In this document: positions 24,969-34,756 of the stretch, piece after piece
Layout of the letters: every line of letters begins with the position of its first letter
How positions within the stretch are numbered: position 1 is the first letter of the stretch
Source of the DNA: Actinacidiphila guanduensis
Lineage (GTDB): Bacteria > Actinomycetota > Actinomycetes > Streptomycetales > Streptomycetaceae
NCBI RefSeq assembly: GCF_900103985.1
Contig: NZ_FNIE01000002.1
Span: 434,001 to 498,000 of the forward strand
DNA length: 64,000 nucleotides
Direction: 5' to 3'
The notes under the pieces: generated by a model
What the model was told of the DNA's origin: nothing
The model's database searches: none
Seen by the model: the letters and a program-made list of their open reading frames with translations, nothing else
Made by a program: the position numbers and the translations under genes

Positions 24969-27575
24969 GTGTCGCTCGCCCTCTACCGCCGCTACCGGCC
25001 CGAGACCTTCGCCGAGGTCATCGGGCAGGAGCACGTCACCGACCCGCTGCAGCAGGCGCTGCGGAACAACCGGGTCAACCACGCGTACCTGTTCAGCGGG
25101 CCGCGCGGGTGCGGGAAGACGACCAGCGCGCGCATCCTCGCCCGCTGTCTGAACTGCGTGGAAGGCCCCACCCCCACCCCCTGCGGCGTCTGCCAGTCCT
25201 GCACCGACCTGGCCAGGAACGGGCCGGGCTCCATCGACGTCATCGAGATCGACGCCGCCTCGCACGGTGGTGTGGACGACGCCCGCGACCTGCGCGAGAA
25301 GGCGTTCTTCGGCCCCGCGAGCAGCCGCTACAAGATCTACATCATCGACGAAGCCCACATGGTCACCTCCGCCGGCTTCAACGCGCTGCTGAAGGTCGTC
25401 GAGGAGCCCCCGGAGCACCTGAAGTTCATCTTCGCGACCACCGAGCCCGAGAAGGTCATCGGCACCATCCGGTCGCGCACCCACCACTACCCCTTCCGCC
25501 TGGTGCCCCCCGGCACCCTGCGCGACCACCTCGCCGCGGTCTGCGAGCGCGAGGCGATCCGGGTCGAGGACGGGGTCTACCCGCTGGTCGTCCGGGCCGG
25601 CGCCGGCTCCGTGCGCGACTCGATGTCCGTCATGGACCAGCTGCTGGCCGGCGCGGGGGACGACGGCGTGACGTACGCCATGGCCACCGCCCTGCTCGGC
25701 TACACCGACGCCGCCCTGCTGGACGACGTGGTGGACGGCTTCGCGGCCGGCGACGGCGCCGCCGTCTTCGAGATCGTGGACCGCGTGGTCGAGGGCGGGC
25801 ACGACCCGCGCCGCTTCGTCACCGACCTGCTGGAGCGGCTGCGCGACCTGGTGATCCTCGCCGCCGTGCCCGACGCGGTGGAGAAGGGCCTCATCGACGC
25901 CCCGCGCGACGTGGTGGACCGGATGAAGGCGCAGGCGTCGGTCTTCGGCGCCGCCGAGCTGAGCCGCGCGGCCGACCTGGTCAACACCGGGCTGACGGAG
26001 ATGCGCGGCGCGACCTCCCCGCGGTTGCAGCTCGAACTGATCTGCGCCCGCGTGCTGCTCCCCGCCGCGTACGACGACGAGCGCTCGCTGCAGGCCCGGC
26101 TGGAACGGCTCGAGCGCGGCGCCGGCCCGGTCGGTACGGGCGGGTACGGCGGAGCGGGCGGCGGTACGGACCCGGCGGCGTACGGTGCGGCAGGCGCGTC
26201 GGGCGTCGGCGGCGGCACGGGTACGGGCGGCCCGGCGGGGCCCGCGGGTCCGGCGGCGGCTCGGGCGGCACTCGGCCGTACGGCACCAGGCGCAACGGGT
26301 ACGGCAGGTACGCCGGCGGCTGCGGCAACCGGGCCGGAGGGGCAGTCCATCGGGGCGCCCCAGGGCGTACCGGCACCGGCGAACCCGGCCGCGTACTCGG
26401 CCCCCAGCACCCCGGACCCGCAGGTCGGCCAGGCAGCGGACCCCGCGTACCAGAACGCGGCACCGTCCCCGCAGGCCGCGCCGGCGTACCCGCAGCAGGG
26501 CGCCGCGAGCGGTACGGCGGCGGGCGGTACGGCGGAGAACCGTCCGTCCGGTCGCCCCGGCGCCTGGCCCGTGGTGAACCAGGGCGGAGCCCAAGGCGGC
26601 CAGGGCGTACCAGGAGGGCAAGGCGGCCAGGGCACCCCGGGCACGAGTCAGCACGGTGCGCCGCAGAGCCCGCCCCCGCAGAGCGCCCCCCGCCCCGGTG
26701 CCTGGCCGACCGCGGCGTCCCCCGGCGCCGGCGCGCCGCCTCAGCAGGCCCCGGCGCCCCAACAGCAGCAAGCGCCTCGACCGCCCGCGCAGCAGCAGCC
26801 GCCGCCGCAGCCGAGCGCCGTGGCATCCGTCGGCGACCCCTCTCGGGTACGCGAGCTCTGGCCCCAGATCCTGGAAGCCGTCAAGCACCGGCGGCTGACG
26901 TGGATGCTGCTGCTCAACAACGCCCGCATCGTCGGGTTCGATGGCGAGACGCTGCAGATCGGCTTCGACAACCCCGGGGCGCGCAACAGCTTCGCCAACG
27001 GCGACAGCGAGGACGTGCTGAAGCAGGCGATCGCTTCGGTCGGCGGCGGCCAATGGCGGATCGAGACGCTGGTGGACCCGGGTGGCGGCGGGGGCGGCGG
27101 CCGCGGTGGCGCACCTCGCGGCGGCGGTCCTGGTCCGGGGGGAGCGCCCCAGGGCGGGTACGGCGGAGGGTCGTCGTACGGCCAGGGCCCAGGCCAGGGT
27201 GCGCCCGGTGACGGGTACGGCGCCCCGCCGGCAGCTCGCCGTGACACCCCGGGTACGGGCGGCGGCCAGGCACAACAGCCGTCGGCTCCCGGCCCGAGCC
27301 CGGCGCAGGCCCCGAACAGCCGCGCCCTTTCCGGCGGGCAGGGCAGCGCGGGCCCGGCCCCGGGTGCGGGCCCGGCGCCCGGCGCCGGCACCGCGAACGC
27401 GACGGCGTACGCCCCCTCGGGGCCGTACGCCACCGGCATGTCCGAGCCCCCGCCGCTCGAGGACGACATCCCCGAGGACGACGACCCCGATCTGGTCGAC
27501 TCGGCGCTCAGCGGCCACGACCTGTTCATCAAGGGCCTTGGCGCCACGGTGATCGAGGAGATCCAGCACGAGTGA
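24969..27575 (+). CDS. dnaX: DNA polymerase III subunit gamma/tau
   Basis: An 868-aa clamp-loader ATPase of the replisome. The AAA+ module is complete: Walker A GPRGCGKT (44-51), zinc cysteines C63, C72, C75 and C78, and Walker B IIDEAHMV. The collar domain extends to about residue 380. Beyond it come two very long Pro/Gly/Ala/Gln linkers (about 381-620 and 700-820) flanking a tau-like domain (VRELWPQILEAVKHRRLTW), and an acidic end (EDDIPEDDDPDLVD). GTG 24969 gives the universal MSLALYRRYRP start; no ribosome binding site precedes it and TAGGCT lies 7 nt before it, so a leaderless mRNA is likely. Confidence 0.97.
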   Translation: MSLALYRRYRPETFAEVIGQEHVTDPLQQALRNNRVNHAYLFSGPRGCGKTTSARILARCLNCVEGPTPTPCGVCQSCTDLARNGPGSIDVIEIDAASHGGVDDARDLREKAFFGPASSRYKIYIIDEAHMVTSAGFNALLKVVEEPPEHLKFIFATTEPEKVIGTIRSRTHHYPFRLVPPGTLRDHLAAVCEREAIRVEDGVYPLVVRAGAGSVRDSMSVMDQLLAGAGDDGVTYAMATALLGYTDAALLDDVVDGFAAGDGAAVFEIVDRVVEGGHDPRRFVTDLLERLRDLVILAAVPDAVEKGLIDAPRDVVDRMKAQASVFGAAELSRAADLVNTGLTEMRGATSPRLQLELICARVLLPAAYDDERSLQARLERLERGAGPVGTGGYGGAGGGTDPAAYGAAGASGVGGGTGTGGPAGPAGPAAARAALGRTAPGATGTAGTPAAAATGPEGQSIGAPQGVPAPANPAAYSAPSTPDPQVGQAADPAYQNAAPSPQAAPAYPQQGAASGTAAGGTAENRPSGRPGAWPVVNQGGAQGGQGVPGGQGGQGTPGTSQHGAPQSPPPQSAPRPGAWPTAASPGAGAPPQQAPAPQQQQAPRPPAQQQPPPQPSAVASVGDPSRVRELWPQILEAVKHRRLTWMLLLNNARIVGFDGETLQIGFDNPGARNSFANGDSEDVLKQAIASVGGGQWRIETLVDPGGGGGGGRGGAPRGGGPGPGGAPQGGYGGGSSYGQGPGQGAPGDGYGAPPAARRDTPGTGGGQAQQPSAPGPSPAQAPNSRALSGGQGSAGPAPGAGPAPGAGTANATAYAPSGPYATGMSEPPPLEDDIPEDDDPDLVDSALSGHDLFIKGLGATVIEEIQHE

Positions 27576-27647
27576 GCGGGCCCTGCGGGGCAGCGGATCC
27601 GCTGCCGCGGCTGGCACGGAGGGAGGGGCGGGGGCGACGCTTCCGTG

Positions 27648-27888
27648 CGGGTTGTACGGGTTCGATGCGGTCACCCCGTCGGCTTGCGCTCGGGCTGTAC
27701 GCATGTCGGGGCACCCTCCCAGCCCGCCCTCGGGTTGTACGAACCCGACGTGGGCACCCTGTCGGCTACGGCTCAGGCGGCGCGTCATGACGGGACACCC
27801 TTCCCGCTTGCGTGCGGGTGGTACGGACCCGACGAACCCCGTACGGACCCGACGAACCCCGTAGGGACCCACACGAACCCCGTAGGGA
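27648..27888 (+). repeat. Degenerate and tandem repeats between dnaX and ybaB
   Basis: Four units of about 38-46 nt begin with a CGGGTTGTACG-like sequence at 27648, 27691, 27731 and 27815, with a weaker one near 27777. The last runs into a 20-nt tandem repeat GTACGGACCCGACGAACCCC at 27821-27840 and 27841-27860 (identical), 27861-27881 (diverged) and a partial unit to 27888. The whole 630-nt gap 27576-28205 shows no gene. Confidence 0.75.
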
Positions 27889-28205
27889 ACCGCCCCGCTC
27901 CGAGAACCGTTTCCCACGTGTGCGGGCCGTACGGAAAACCGCCACAGCCCCGCCACACCGATCCTCCCTACGGCGTAGGGCGCGGCGCCGTACGAGCACG
28001 TAGGCTCGACACGCGACCAGAACGCGGTACGGCGCTGCAGCCGGACGGCGGACACGGCACCCCGCCGCGGCCCGCCCGACAGCTCGGCGACCGGCCGTCC
28101 GACCGGCCGTGCGAGCACCGGCAGCACCGCAGGTACAACCGCACGTACAGCAGAAGCACGACGAGGCACCCCGCGCAAGCGGCGGCACAAGGCAGGAGCG
28201 ATTCC

Positions 28206-28547
28206 GTGATCCCCGGTGGCGGTCAGCCCAACATGCAGGCGCTGCTCCAGCAGGCGCAGAAGATGCAGCAGGACCTCGCGGCGGCCCAGCAGGAGCTCGC
28301 CGAGGCGATGGTGGAGGGCTCGGCCGGCGGCGGCCTGGTGCGGGCCACGGTGACGGGCGCGGGCGAGCTGCGCGCGCTGGTGATCGACCCGAAGGCGGTC
28401 GACCCCGACGACACCGAGACCCTCGCCGACCTGGTGGTCGCCGCGGTCCACAACGCGAACGAGGCGGCGCAGTCGCTCCAGCAGGAGAAGCTCGGCCCGC
28501 TCGCCCAGGGCCTGGGCGGCGGCGGTTTCCCGGGCCTCGGCCTCTGA
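28206..28547 (+). CDS. YbaB/EbfC family nucleoid-associated protein
   Basis: A 113-aa protein matching the YbaB fold: N-terminal helix [20 protein letters not shown], central strands [20 protein letters not shown]-terminal helix [20 protein letters not shown] and a Gly-rich end. The family forms DNA-binding dimers of nucleoid-associated type and is typically sandwiched between dnaX and recR, exactly as here. GTG 28206 is chosen for AGGAG 7 nt upstream. Confidence 0.95.
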   Translation: MIPGGGQPNMQALLQQAQKMQQDLAAAQQELAEAMVEGSAGGGLVRATVTGAGELRALVIDPKAVDPDDTETLADLVVAAVHNANEAAQSLQQEKLGPLAQGLGGGGFPGLGL

Positions 28548-28745
28548 GCGGAGGCCGGTACGCGGCAGCCGAGCCGAGCGGTACGGCGCCGTACCCGTGG
28601 AACGGCGCGGCACCGGCCCGTACGGTGTGGGCCCCGGCGGACGGCCACCGGACCCGGCACCACATCAGTCCGGAACCCCGACCCCTCTGATCATCCGACA
28701 ACTCCCCCGTAGCGACCCCGAGCGAGCGACCAAGGAAGGCGCGGC

Positions 28746-29345
28746 GTGTACGAAGGCGTGGTGCAGGACCTCATCGACGAGCTGGGCAGGCTGCCCGGCG
28801 TGGGTCCCAAGAGCGCTCAGCGGATCGCCTTCCACATCCTGCAGGCGGACCCGGCGGACGTGCGGCGCCTGGCGCACGCGCTGTCCGAGGTGAAGGCGAA
28901 GGTGCGGTTCTGCGCGGTGTGCGGCAATGTCGCGGAGGACGAGCAGTGCCGGGTCTGCCGCGACCCGCGCCGCGACCCGGCGGTGATCTGCGTGGTCGAG
29001 GAGCCCAAGGACGTGGTGGCGATCGAGCGCACCCGCGAGTTCCGCGGCCGATACCACGTGCTCGGCGGGGCGATCAGCCCGATCGAGGGCGTCGGCCCGG
29101 ACGATCTGCGGATACGGGAACTGCTCACCCGCCTCGCGGACGGCACGGTGACCGAGCTGATCCTGGCGACGGACCCGAACCTCGAGGGCGAGGCGACGGC
29201 GACCTACCTGGCCCGGATGGTGAAACCGATGGGTTTGCGCGTGACGAGACTGGCCAGTGGCCTACCTGTGGGTGGCGACTTGGAGTACGCGGACGAGGTC
29301 ACGCTGGGGCGGGCCTTCGAAGGGAGGCGGTTGCTCGATGTCTGA
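28746..29345 (+). CDS. recR: Recombination mediator protein RecR
   Basis: A 199-aa protein. The HhH motif is [20 protein letters not shown], the zinc finger is C56, C59, C68 and C71 ([16 protein letters not shown]), and the Toprim domain includes [14 protein letters not shown] and [18 protein letters not shown]. RecR works with RecO/RecF to load RecA at gaps. GTG 28746 has AAGGAAGG upstream. The last codons overlap the start of the DUF5063 gene (ATG at 29338 inside GATGTCTGA), indicating translational coupling. Confidence 0.97.
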   Translation: MYEGVVQDLIDELGRLPGVGPKSAQRIAFHILQADPADVRRLAHALSEVKAKVRFCAVCGNVAEDEQCRVCRDPRRDPAVICVVEEPKDVVAIERTREFRGRYHVLGGAISPIEGVGPDDLRIRELLTRLADGTVTELILATDPNLEGEATATYLARMVKPMGLRVTRLASGLPVGGDLEYADEVTLGRAFEGRRLLDV

Positions 29346-30084
29346 CGCAGTCGTGGACAAGGACGACAGGGAAATGACCAGCGCTACGACGGGCACGGCG
29401 GGCGCCTCCGGCGCCGCGGGCCGCGGTGGGCGGCCGGACCCGGTGCGGCAGGAGCCGGACGGCTTCGCGGTGCAGATCGGCGACCAGATCGAGAGCTTCA
29501 TCCTCTCGGTGCGCGAGGTGGCCAAGGGCGACGACCCGGACAGCGCGGTGCCCTACCTGCTGCTGGAGGTCTCCCAACTGCTGCTCGCGGGCGGCAGGTT
29601 GGGCGCGCACGAGGACATCGTCCCGGACGAGCGGTACGAGCCGGACGCCGGCCCGGAACCGGACGAGGACGACCTGCGGCAGCGCCTGGCGACCCTGCTG
29701 GAGCCGATCGACGTCTACTCCGAGGTCTTCGACCCCTATGTGCCGCGCTCGGCGCCGGTCGCGTGCCGCATCTCCGACGACCTCGCGGACGTCGTCGCCG
29801 ACCTCGCCCACGGGCTGACCCACTTCCGGGCCGGGCGGGTCTCGGAGGCGCTGTGGTGGTGGCAGTTCTCCTACCTTTCCAACTGGGGGCCCACCGCGAG
29901 CGCGTCGCTGCGCGCCCTGCAGTCGCTGGTGGCGCATGTCCGGCTGGACAGCCCGCTGGACGAGCTGGACGGCCTGGACACGGGCAACGAGGCGGACGAC
30001 GAGGAGACGCTGGCCAAGGAGGCGGGCCGGGTGATGGAGGCCGAGCTCGGCACGATCGGGCTGCGGGAGCGGCGGCGCCGCTAG
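29338..30084 (+). CDS. DUF5063 domain protein
   Basis: A 248-aa cytoplasmic acidic protein. The DUF5063 core runs from about residue 45 to 235 ([60 protein letters not shown]). The first 40 residues are a disordered Ala/Gly/Thr tail. ATG 29338 overlaps the recR stop by 8 nt and has AGGGAGG 11 nt upstream. The gene regularly follows recR in actinomycetes; its function is unknown and a link to DNA repair rests on that conserved position only. Confidence 0.9.
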   Translation: MSDAVVDKDDREMTSATTGTAGASGAAGRGGRPDPVRQEPDGFAVQIGDQIESFILSVREVAKGDDPDSAVPYLLLEVSQLLLAGGRLGAHEDIVPDERYEPDAGPEPDEDDLRQRLATLLEPIDVYSEVFDPYVPRSAPVACRISDDLADVVADLAHGLTHFRAGRVSEALWWWQFSYLSNWGPTASASLRALQSLVAHVRLDSPLDELDGLDTGNEADDEETLAKEAGRVMEAELGTIGLRERRRR

Positions 30085-30360
30085 GTTCCTCCGGGACGTA
30101 CCGGTACGGCTCAGCGCATAGCGGCACGTACCGGGTACGCACCCGCTCGGCTGGTGGACGGGAGTCGGTGGCGCGGTCCTGGCGCGAGGCACTTGCTGCT
30201 GCCCTCACTGGTGCTGGTACTGGTGCCGCTGCCGGGCCTTCGCGGTGATCACCTGCTGGGCCCCGCGTCTCAGCATGCGATACGTCCGGGGCGCAGGGTT
30301 GCCGCTCGTTAGACTGGGCTGACCGCATTCGGACGTATTCACCCTGAGCGAGGAGCGCAC

Positions 30361-31635
30361 GTGGCCCTTGTCGTGCAGAAGTACGGCGGCTCCTCAGTCG
30401 CCGATGCCGAGGGCATCAAGCGGGTCGCCCGCCGGATCGTGGACACCAAGAAGGCCGGCCACCGGGTGGTCGTGGTGGTGTCGGCGATGGGCGACACCAC
30501 GGACGAGCTGATCGATCTCGCCGAGCAGGTCTCGCCGATCCCCTCCGGCCGCGAGTTCGACATGCTGCTGACCGCCGGCGAGCGCATCTCGATGGCGCTG
30601 CTGGCGATGGCGATCAAGAACCTGGGCCACGAGGCGCAGTCGTTCACCGGCAGCCAGGCCGGCGTGATCACCGACTCCGTGCACAACAAGGCGCGGATCA
30701 TCGACGTCACCCCGGGCCGTATCCGCACCGCGCTGGACGAGGGCAACATCGCCATCGTGGCCGGCTTCCAGGGCGTCTCGCACGACAAGAAGGACATCAC
30801 CACGCTCGGACGCGGCGGCTCCGACACCACGGCGGTGGCGCTGGCGGCCGCGCTGGACGCCGAGGTGTGCGAGATCTACACCGACGTCGACGGCGTCTTC
30901 ACCGCGGACCCGCGGGTGGTGAAGAAGGCCCGCAAGATGGACTGGATCGCCTTCGAGGACATGCTGGAGCTGGCCAGTTCCGGCTCGAAGGTGCTGCTGC
31001 ACCGCTGCGTGGAGTACGCCCGCCGCTACAACATCCCCATCCACGTGCGTTCCTCGTTCTCCGGACTTCCGGGCACCTGGGTCAGCAACGAACCGCCGCA
31101 AGGAGACAGGCCGATGGAGCAGGCGATCATCTCGGGCGTCTCGCACGACACGTCCGAGGCCAAGGTCACGGTCGTCGGCGTGCCGGACAAGCCGGGCGAG
31201 GCCGCGACGATCTTCCGGGCCATCGCCGACGCCGAGATCAACATCGACATGGTGGTGCAGAACGTGTCGGCCGCCGCCACCGGGCTCACCGACATCTCCT
31301 TCACCCTGCCCAAGGCCGAGGGCCACAAGGCGATCGAGGCGCTGACCAAGGCGCAGACGGTGATCGCCTTCGACTCCCTGCGCTACGACGACCAGATCGG
31401 CAAGATCTCGCTGGTCGGGGCCGGGATGAAGACCAACCCCGGGGTCACGGCGACCTTCTTCGAGGCGCTGTCCAACGCGGGCGTGAACATCGAGCTGATC
31501 TCCACCTCGGAGATCCGGATCTCGGTCGTCACCCGGATCGACGACGTCAACTCGGCTGTGCAGGCGGTGCATTCGGCGTTCGGCCTGGACAGCGAGAGCG
31601 ACGAGGCGGTCGTGTACGGGGGCACCGGGCGCTGA
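30361..31635 (+). CDS. lysC: Aspartate kinase (alpha subunit)
   Basis: A 424-aa protein. It phosphorylates aspartate in the first step to lysine, threonine, methionine and diaminopimelate. The kinase domain has KYGGSS at residues 7-12, [15 protein letters not shown], and [14 protein letters not shown]. Two ACT domains follow ([20 protein letters not shown] and [16 protein letters not shown]), sites of Lys/Thr feedback. GTG 30361 has GAGGAG 6 nt upstream; a TAGACT -10-like box lies at 30310. An internal start encodes the beta subunit. Unlike the common ask-asd arrangement, no asd gene follows; 350 nt of apparently non-coding DNA leads to a sigma-factor gene. Confidence 0.97.
   Translation: MALVVQKYGGSSVADAEGIKRVARRIVDTKKAGHRVVVVVSAMGDTTDELIDLAEQVSPIPSGREFDMLLTAGERISMALLAMAIKNLGHEAQSFTGSQAGVITDSVHNKARIIDVTPGRIRTALDEGNIAIVAGFQGVSHDKKDITTLGRGGSDTTAVALAAALDAEVCEIYTDVDGVFTADPRVVKKARKMDWIAFEDMLELASSGSKVLLHRCVEYARRYNIPIHVRSSFSGLPGTWVSNEPPQGDRPMEQAIISGVSHDTSEAKVTVVGVPDKPGEAATIFRAIADAEINIDMVVQNVSAAATGLTDISFTLPKAEGHKAIEALTKAQTVIAFDSLRYDDQIGKISLVGAGMKTNPGVTATFFEALSNAGVNIELISTSEIRISVVTRIDDVNSAVQAVHSAFGLDSESDEAVVYGGTGR
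31114..31635 (+). CDS. lysC: Aspartate kinase beta subunit (internal in-frame start)
   Basis: ATG 31114 within lysC has its own AAGGAGA 7 nt upstream (31100-31106) and would give 173 aa starting [11 protein letters not shown], covering exactly the two ACT domains. Corynebacterial and other actinobacterial aspartokinases make alpha2beta2 enzymes from just such nested frames, with a beta subunit of about 172 aa. The internal ribosome binding site is better than that of most genes in the window. Confidence 0.75.
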   Translation: MEQAIISGVSHDTSEAKVTVVGVPDKPGEAATIFRAIADAEINIDMVVQNVSAAATGLTDISFTLPKAEGHKAIEALTKAQTVIAFDSLRYDDQIGKISLVGAGMKTNPGVTATFFEALSNAGVNIELISTSEIRISVVTRIDDVNSAVQAVHSAFGLDSESDEAVVYGGTGR

Positions 31636-31983
31636 TCCCGCCCGGCGCCGACTGCCGCGGCTCCAGGCGCCGCCGGCAGTTTGTCGGCGCTCGCGGCTGC
31701 CCACAGTTGCCCACTGCTGCCCAGGACTGTTCGTGACAGCGGAAAGCGCTCCTCCTCGGCGGCAAACTCGGCCGCAGCCGGCCGGAACCGTCCGCCGTGG
31801 GGGAGCGTCTTCATGTCAGCGCCCTGCCCTAGGGTGGGTGGCACGCCGAGGACGGACCGGGGGGCCGCGCGGCGCTGACGGGGGCACCGAGGAAGAGTTG
31901 GTACGCATGGGCATAGTCGGCGGTCGATCGGTGAACCTGCCCTGCGCGTACAACCCTGGCGGGGGGATACGTGTCCAACAGGC

Positions 31984-32667
31984 GTGGCGGAGGCTTGGGG
32001 AATCGAGACGGCGTTCGGGCGACGCGGCGGCACCGTGCTGCCCCCGCGTATCCCGCGGCCGCGCGCGGCGGACCACGGTGCGGGCACCGTACGCGGTGGG
32101 CTGCCGGTGATCGCCCCCTGGCCGGTCCGGGTCGCGGGCGCCGAACGGGAGGGTGCTGACGCGCCGATGGCCGTGGGCACCACCGTCGACCACCTCACCG
32201 AGACCTACCGCGCGCACTACCGTTCCCTGCTCGGCCTCGCCGCGCTCCTCCTGGACGACACCGCCTCCTGCGAGGACGTGGTGCAGGAGGCGTTCATCCG
32301 GGTGCACTCCGCGCGCAGCCGCGTGCGCGACCCCGAGAAGACGCTGGCCTACCTGCGTCAGACGGTCGTCAACCTCTCCCGCTCGGCGCTGCGCCGGCGC
32401 ATCCTCAGCCTGAAGCTGCTCGCCAAGCCGATGCCGGACATGGCGAGCGCGGAGGAGGGCGCGTACGAGCTGCTGGAGCGCGACCAGCTCAAGGCCGCGA
32501 TGCGCAAGCTGCAGCGCCGTCAGCGCGAGGTCCTGGTCCTGCGGTACTTTGCGGACATGACCGAGGCGCAAGTGGCCCAGACGCTGGGCATCTCCCTCGG
32601 CTCGGTCAAGGCATACGGTTCCCGAGGACTCGCCGCGCTTCGTGTCGCGATGGAGGCGACGACATGA
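31984..32667 (+). CDS. ECF/SigE-family RNA polymerase sigma factor
   Basis: Up to 227 aa. Region 2 is VDHLTETYRAHYRSLLGLAA followed by CEDVVQEAFIRVHSA, and region 4 is LQRRQREVLVLRYFADMTEA followed by GISLGSVKAYGSRGLAAL. The start is uncertain: GTG 31984 adds a ~60-residue basic/Pro extension; ATG 32167 (MAVGTTVDHL) gives the minimal sigma factor. Its stop overlaps the start of a large single-pass membrane protein (ATGA), the arrangement expected for an ECF sigma factor and its membrane anti-sigma partner, although the partner shows no recognised zinc anti-sigma motif. Confidence 0.88.
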   Translation: MAEAWGIETAFGRRGGTVLPPRIPRPRAADHGAGTVRGGLPVIAPWPVRVAGAEREGADAPMAVGTTVDHLTETYRAHYRSLLGLAALLLDDTASCEDVVQEAFIRVHSARSRVRDPEKTLAYLRQTVVNLSRSALRRRILSLKLLAKPMPDMASAEEGAYELLERDQLKAAMRKLQRRQREVLVLRYFADMTEAQVAQTLGISLGSVKAYGSRGLAALRVAMEATT

Positions 32668-34181
32668 CCCGCCCCGCCCCCGAAGAGGGCACCCCGCCCA
32701 TGCCGGAGCAGCCGGATCGCTCGGAGCAGCGGCAGGTGCGGCCCGAGCGGAGCGAGGGGCCGAACGAGGCTGCGTTGAGCGGGGCCTCGCCGGCCGCCCC
32801 GAACGAGGGCGCGCCGGGCGAGGGTTCGTCGAAGGAAAGCGTGCCCGGCAACGAGGGGCCGGGCAAGGACGCTTCGGCGGACACCCCAGGCGCGGGCACG
32901 GCGGCCGAGAGCGCGTCGGCGGAGCCGGCAGCGGACGCGGTCGCCCCGGAAGGGGAGCCGGTTGCCGAGTCGGTGCCGGGCCAGGCCGGACGCGGTGGCG
33001 AGCCGACAGCGCTCGATGGACCCTTGAACGCGGCCAAGCCAGGCAAGCCGGTTGCCGCGCCCAAGACCGCGGCGCCCGAGACCTCACTACCCGAAACCGT
33101 CGTGCTGAAGGCGGCGCCCCGGGCTGTCCCGCCTGTGCCGCACATCTTCGACGTGACGCCCGAGGGGCACGACGACCTCGACGGGCTCAGCGTCGATGAA
33201 GCCGCGCTGCGCAGCCTCATGCACCAGGCGGTGGAGGGGCTGTCGGCGTCGCCGGACGCGTTGGACCACCTGCGGCGGGCCGTACCCCTGCGGCGGCAGC
33301 GCCGGCGGCAGGCCGCGGTCGGCGCGGTGGCCGCCGTACTGCTCGCGGGGCTGGCGGTGCCGGCGGTGATCCGCGCGGCCGACACCTCGGACCGTACGAA
33401 CGCCGCCCCCGCCGGGCTCAGTTCGTCCGCGGGTGCGGCCTCGCCCTCCGGTGACCGCGCCCGCACCTCGGGCGCCGAGCCGCCGCGGACGGCAGCCACC
33501 TCGGGCGGGGCGACGTCCAAGCCGGTCGCGGGCGTGGGGCCCACCGGCGGGCCGACCCCGAGCGGCACCGGGCAGGCCGTTCCCGACTGCGCCAGCACCC
33601 AGCTCGGCGACGGCACCAGTTCGGCTGGCTCCCCCGACGCGGACGGCCGCGTCTACGGCTGGTTCCGCGTCGCCAACGTCTCCACTTCGCCCTGCGCCGT
33701 GCCGGGCCCGGGCCTGGTCACCGCCATCCCCCAGGGAACGGGCACCCCGGGCTCGATCCAGGTCGTCGCCCACACCGCGGGCGACGCGGCCACCGGGCTC
33801 CCCGTACCCGACTCCATCGGGCCCGTCGTCCTGAGCCCCGGCCAGGACTACGAGGTCGCCTTCGCCTGGGTGCCCACGGCCGGCGGTTGCACCGACGGCG
33901 ACCCGACCACGCCGCCCGCCAGCCCCACGGCGACCCCGACCGAGACCGCCACCGGCGGTACCGACGCGGGCACCGGCACGGACAGCAACCCGGGCTCCAC
34001 CGGCCTCGCTCCCACCCACGACACCTCGACCACGGCGGCCCCGCCCTCCGCCATCGAGCTCGACCACACCCCGGCCGCAGGCGCCCCCGTCGTCCCGGGC
34101 CCGGTCATCCCCAACGCCTGCTCCGGCACCGTCTACACCACCGCCGCCATCCCGGCCCCCGTGGACGCGCCCGCGTCCTGA
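32664..34181 (+). CDS. Single-pass membrane protein coupled to the sigma factor
   Basis: A 505-aa protein. Residues 1-150 are a disordered Glu/Ala/Pro-rich cytoplasmic tail; about 155-215 is a helical segment (DGLSVDEAALRSLMHQAVEG, SPDALDHLRRAVPLRRQRRR); one transmembrane helix spans about 217-237 (AAVGAVAAVLLAGLAVPAVI); an extracellular Ser/Thr/Gly linker leads to a small beta domain (VPDCASTQLGDGTSSAG to YEVAFAWVPTAGGC, DUF4232-like) and a Thr/Pro tail. ATG 32664 overlaps the sigma gene stop. Topology and coupling suggest an anti-sigma or signal-transducing role (inference). Confidence 0.8.
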   Translation: MTRPAPEEGTPPMPEQPDRSEQRQVRPERSEGPNEAALSGASPAAPNEGAPGEGSSKESVPGNEGPGKDASADTPGAGTAAESASAEPAADAVAPEGEPVAESVPGQAGRGGEPTALDGPLNAAKPGKPVAAPKTAAPETSLPETVVLKAAPRAVPPVPHIFDVTPEGHDDLDGLSVDEAALRSLMHQAVEGLSASPDALDHLRRAVPLRRQRRRQAAVGAVAAVLLAGLAVPAVIRAADTSDRTNAAPAGLSSSAGAASPSGDRARTSGAEPPRTAATSGGATSKPVAGVGPTGGPTPSGTGQAVPDCASTQLGDGTSSAGSPDADGRVYGWFRVANVSTSPCAVPGPGLVTAIPQGTGTPGSIQVVAHTAGDAATGLPVPDSIGPVVLSPGQDYEVAFAWVPTAGGCTDGDPTTPPASPTATPTETATGGTDAGTGTDSNPGSTGLAPTHDTSTTAAPPSAIELDHTPAAGAPVVPGPVIPNACSGTVYTTAAIPAPVDAPAS

Positions 34182-34756
34182 TGCCGGTCCCCGCGGGGCC
34201 GTCCCGAGTGGACGGTCCCGGGCTGACGCTCTCGCTGGGGCCGCGCGCCTGGCCCGCCGTTCAGCGGTTGCCGTCCGGGCACAGGGGCGGCCACAGGCGA
34301 CAAGGGCCGCGCTCGCGCGGGAGTTCGCCGCTCGCATCGGCCAACGGGTGCCCTTTCATCAGAGCGCCGCAGGTGCTGGCTGCCGGGTACGGGCGGAGGC
34401 CGCGGTGCCCTACTGTTCTCGTTCACAGCCGCCCACCCTCCCTGCGAAGTGGCAACTCGCCCGCGCCCACCTCGCCTCCGCCCACATCGGCCCCTGACCC
34501 ACCTCGCCCGCGCCCACCTCGGCCGCCCTCGCCCCGACAGCGCCCGACACCGCACCCGCGGCTGCGTCCTTCAGGGGACCCCGTCTGCGAACCCGTCCGC
34601 GAGCCCGCCGGTGAACCCACCGGCCAACCCGCCGGCAGACCCGCACCCCGTCTCGCCCCTCCGGCCCCCTCCGTACCTCACCGGACACGGCCCTCTACCT
34701 GGGGCGCCGTCCGGCCCACGGGGGTGGGTGCCGAGGGCCCAGGAAAGGCACGTACC
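34182..34756. other. Gene-free gap with short degenerate repeats
   Basis: No frame has both a plausible start and family motifs. The stretch near 34460-34540 repeats CGCCCACCTCG-type words several times. A promoter for the SURF1 gene may lie in the last 100 nt, but no consensus stands out. Confidence 0.5.

Noticed and set aside
24807..28613. Very long minus-strand frame (about 1268 codons) across dnaX and ybaB
   Set aside because: It lies antisense to well-supported dnaX and ybaB, has Arg/Gly-rich composition without family motifs, and arises from the GC-rich third positions of the real genes.
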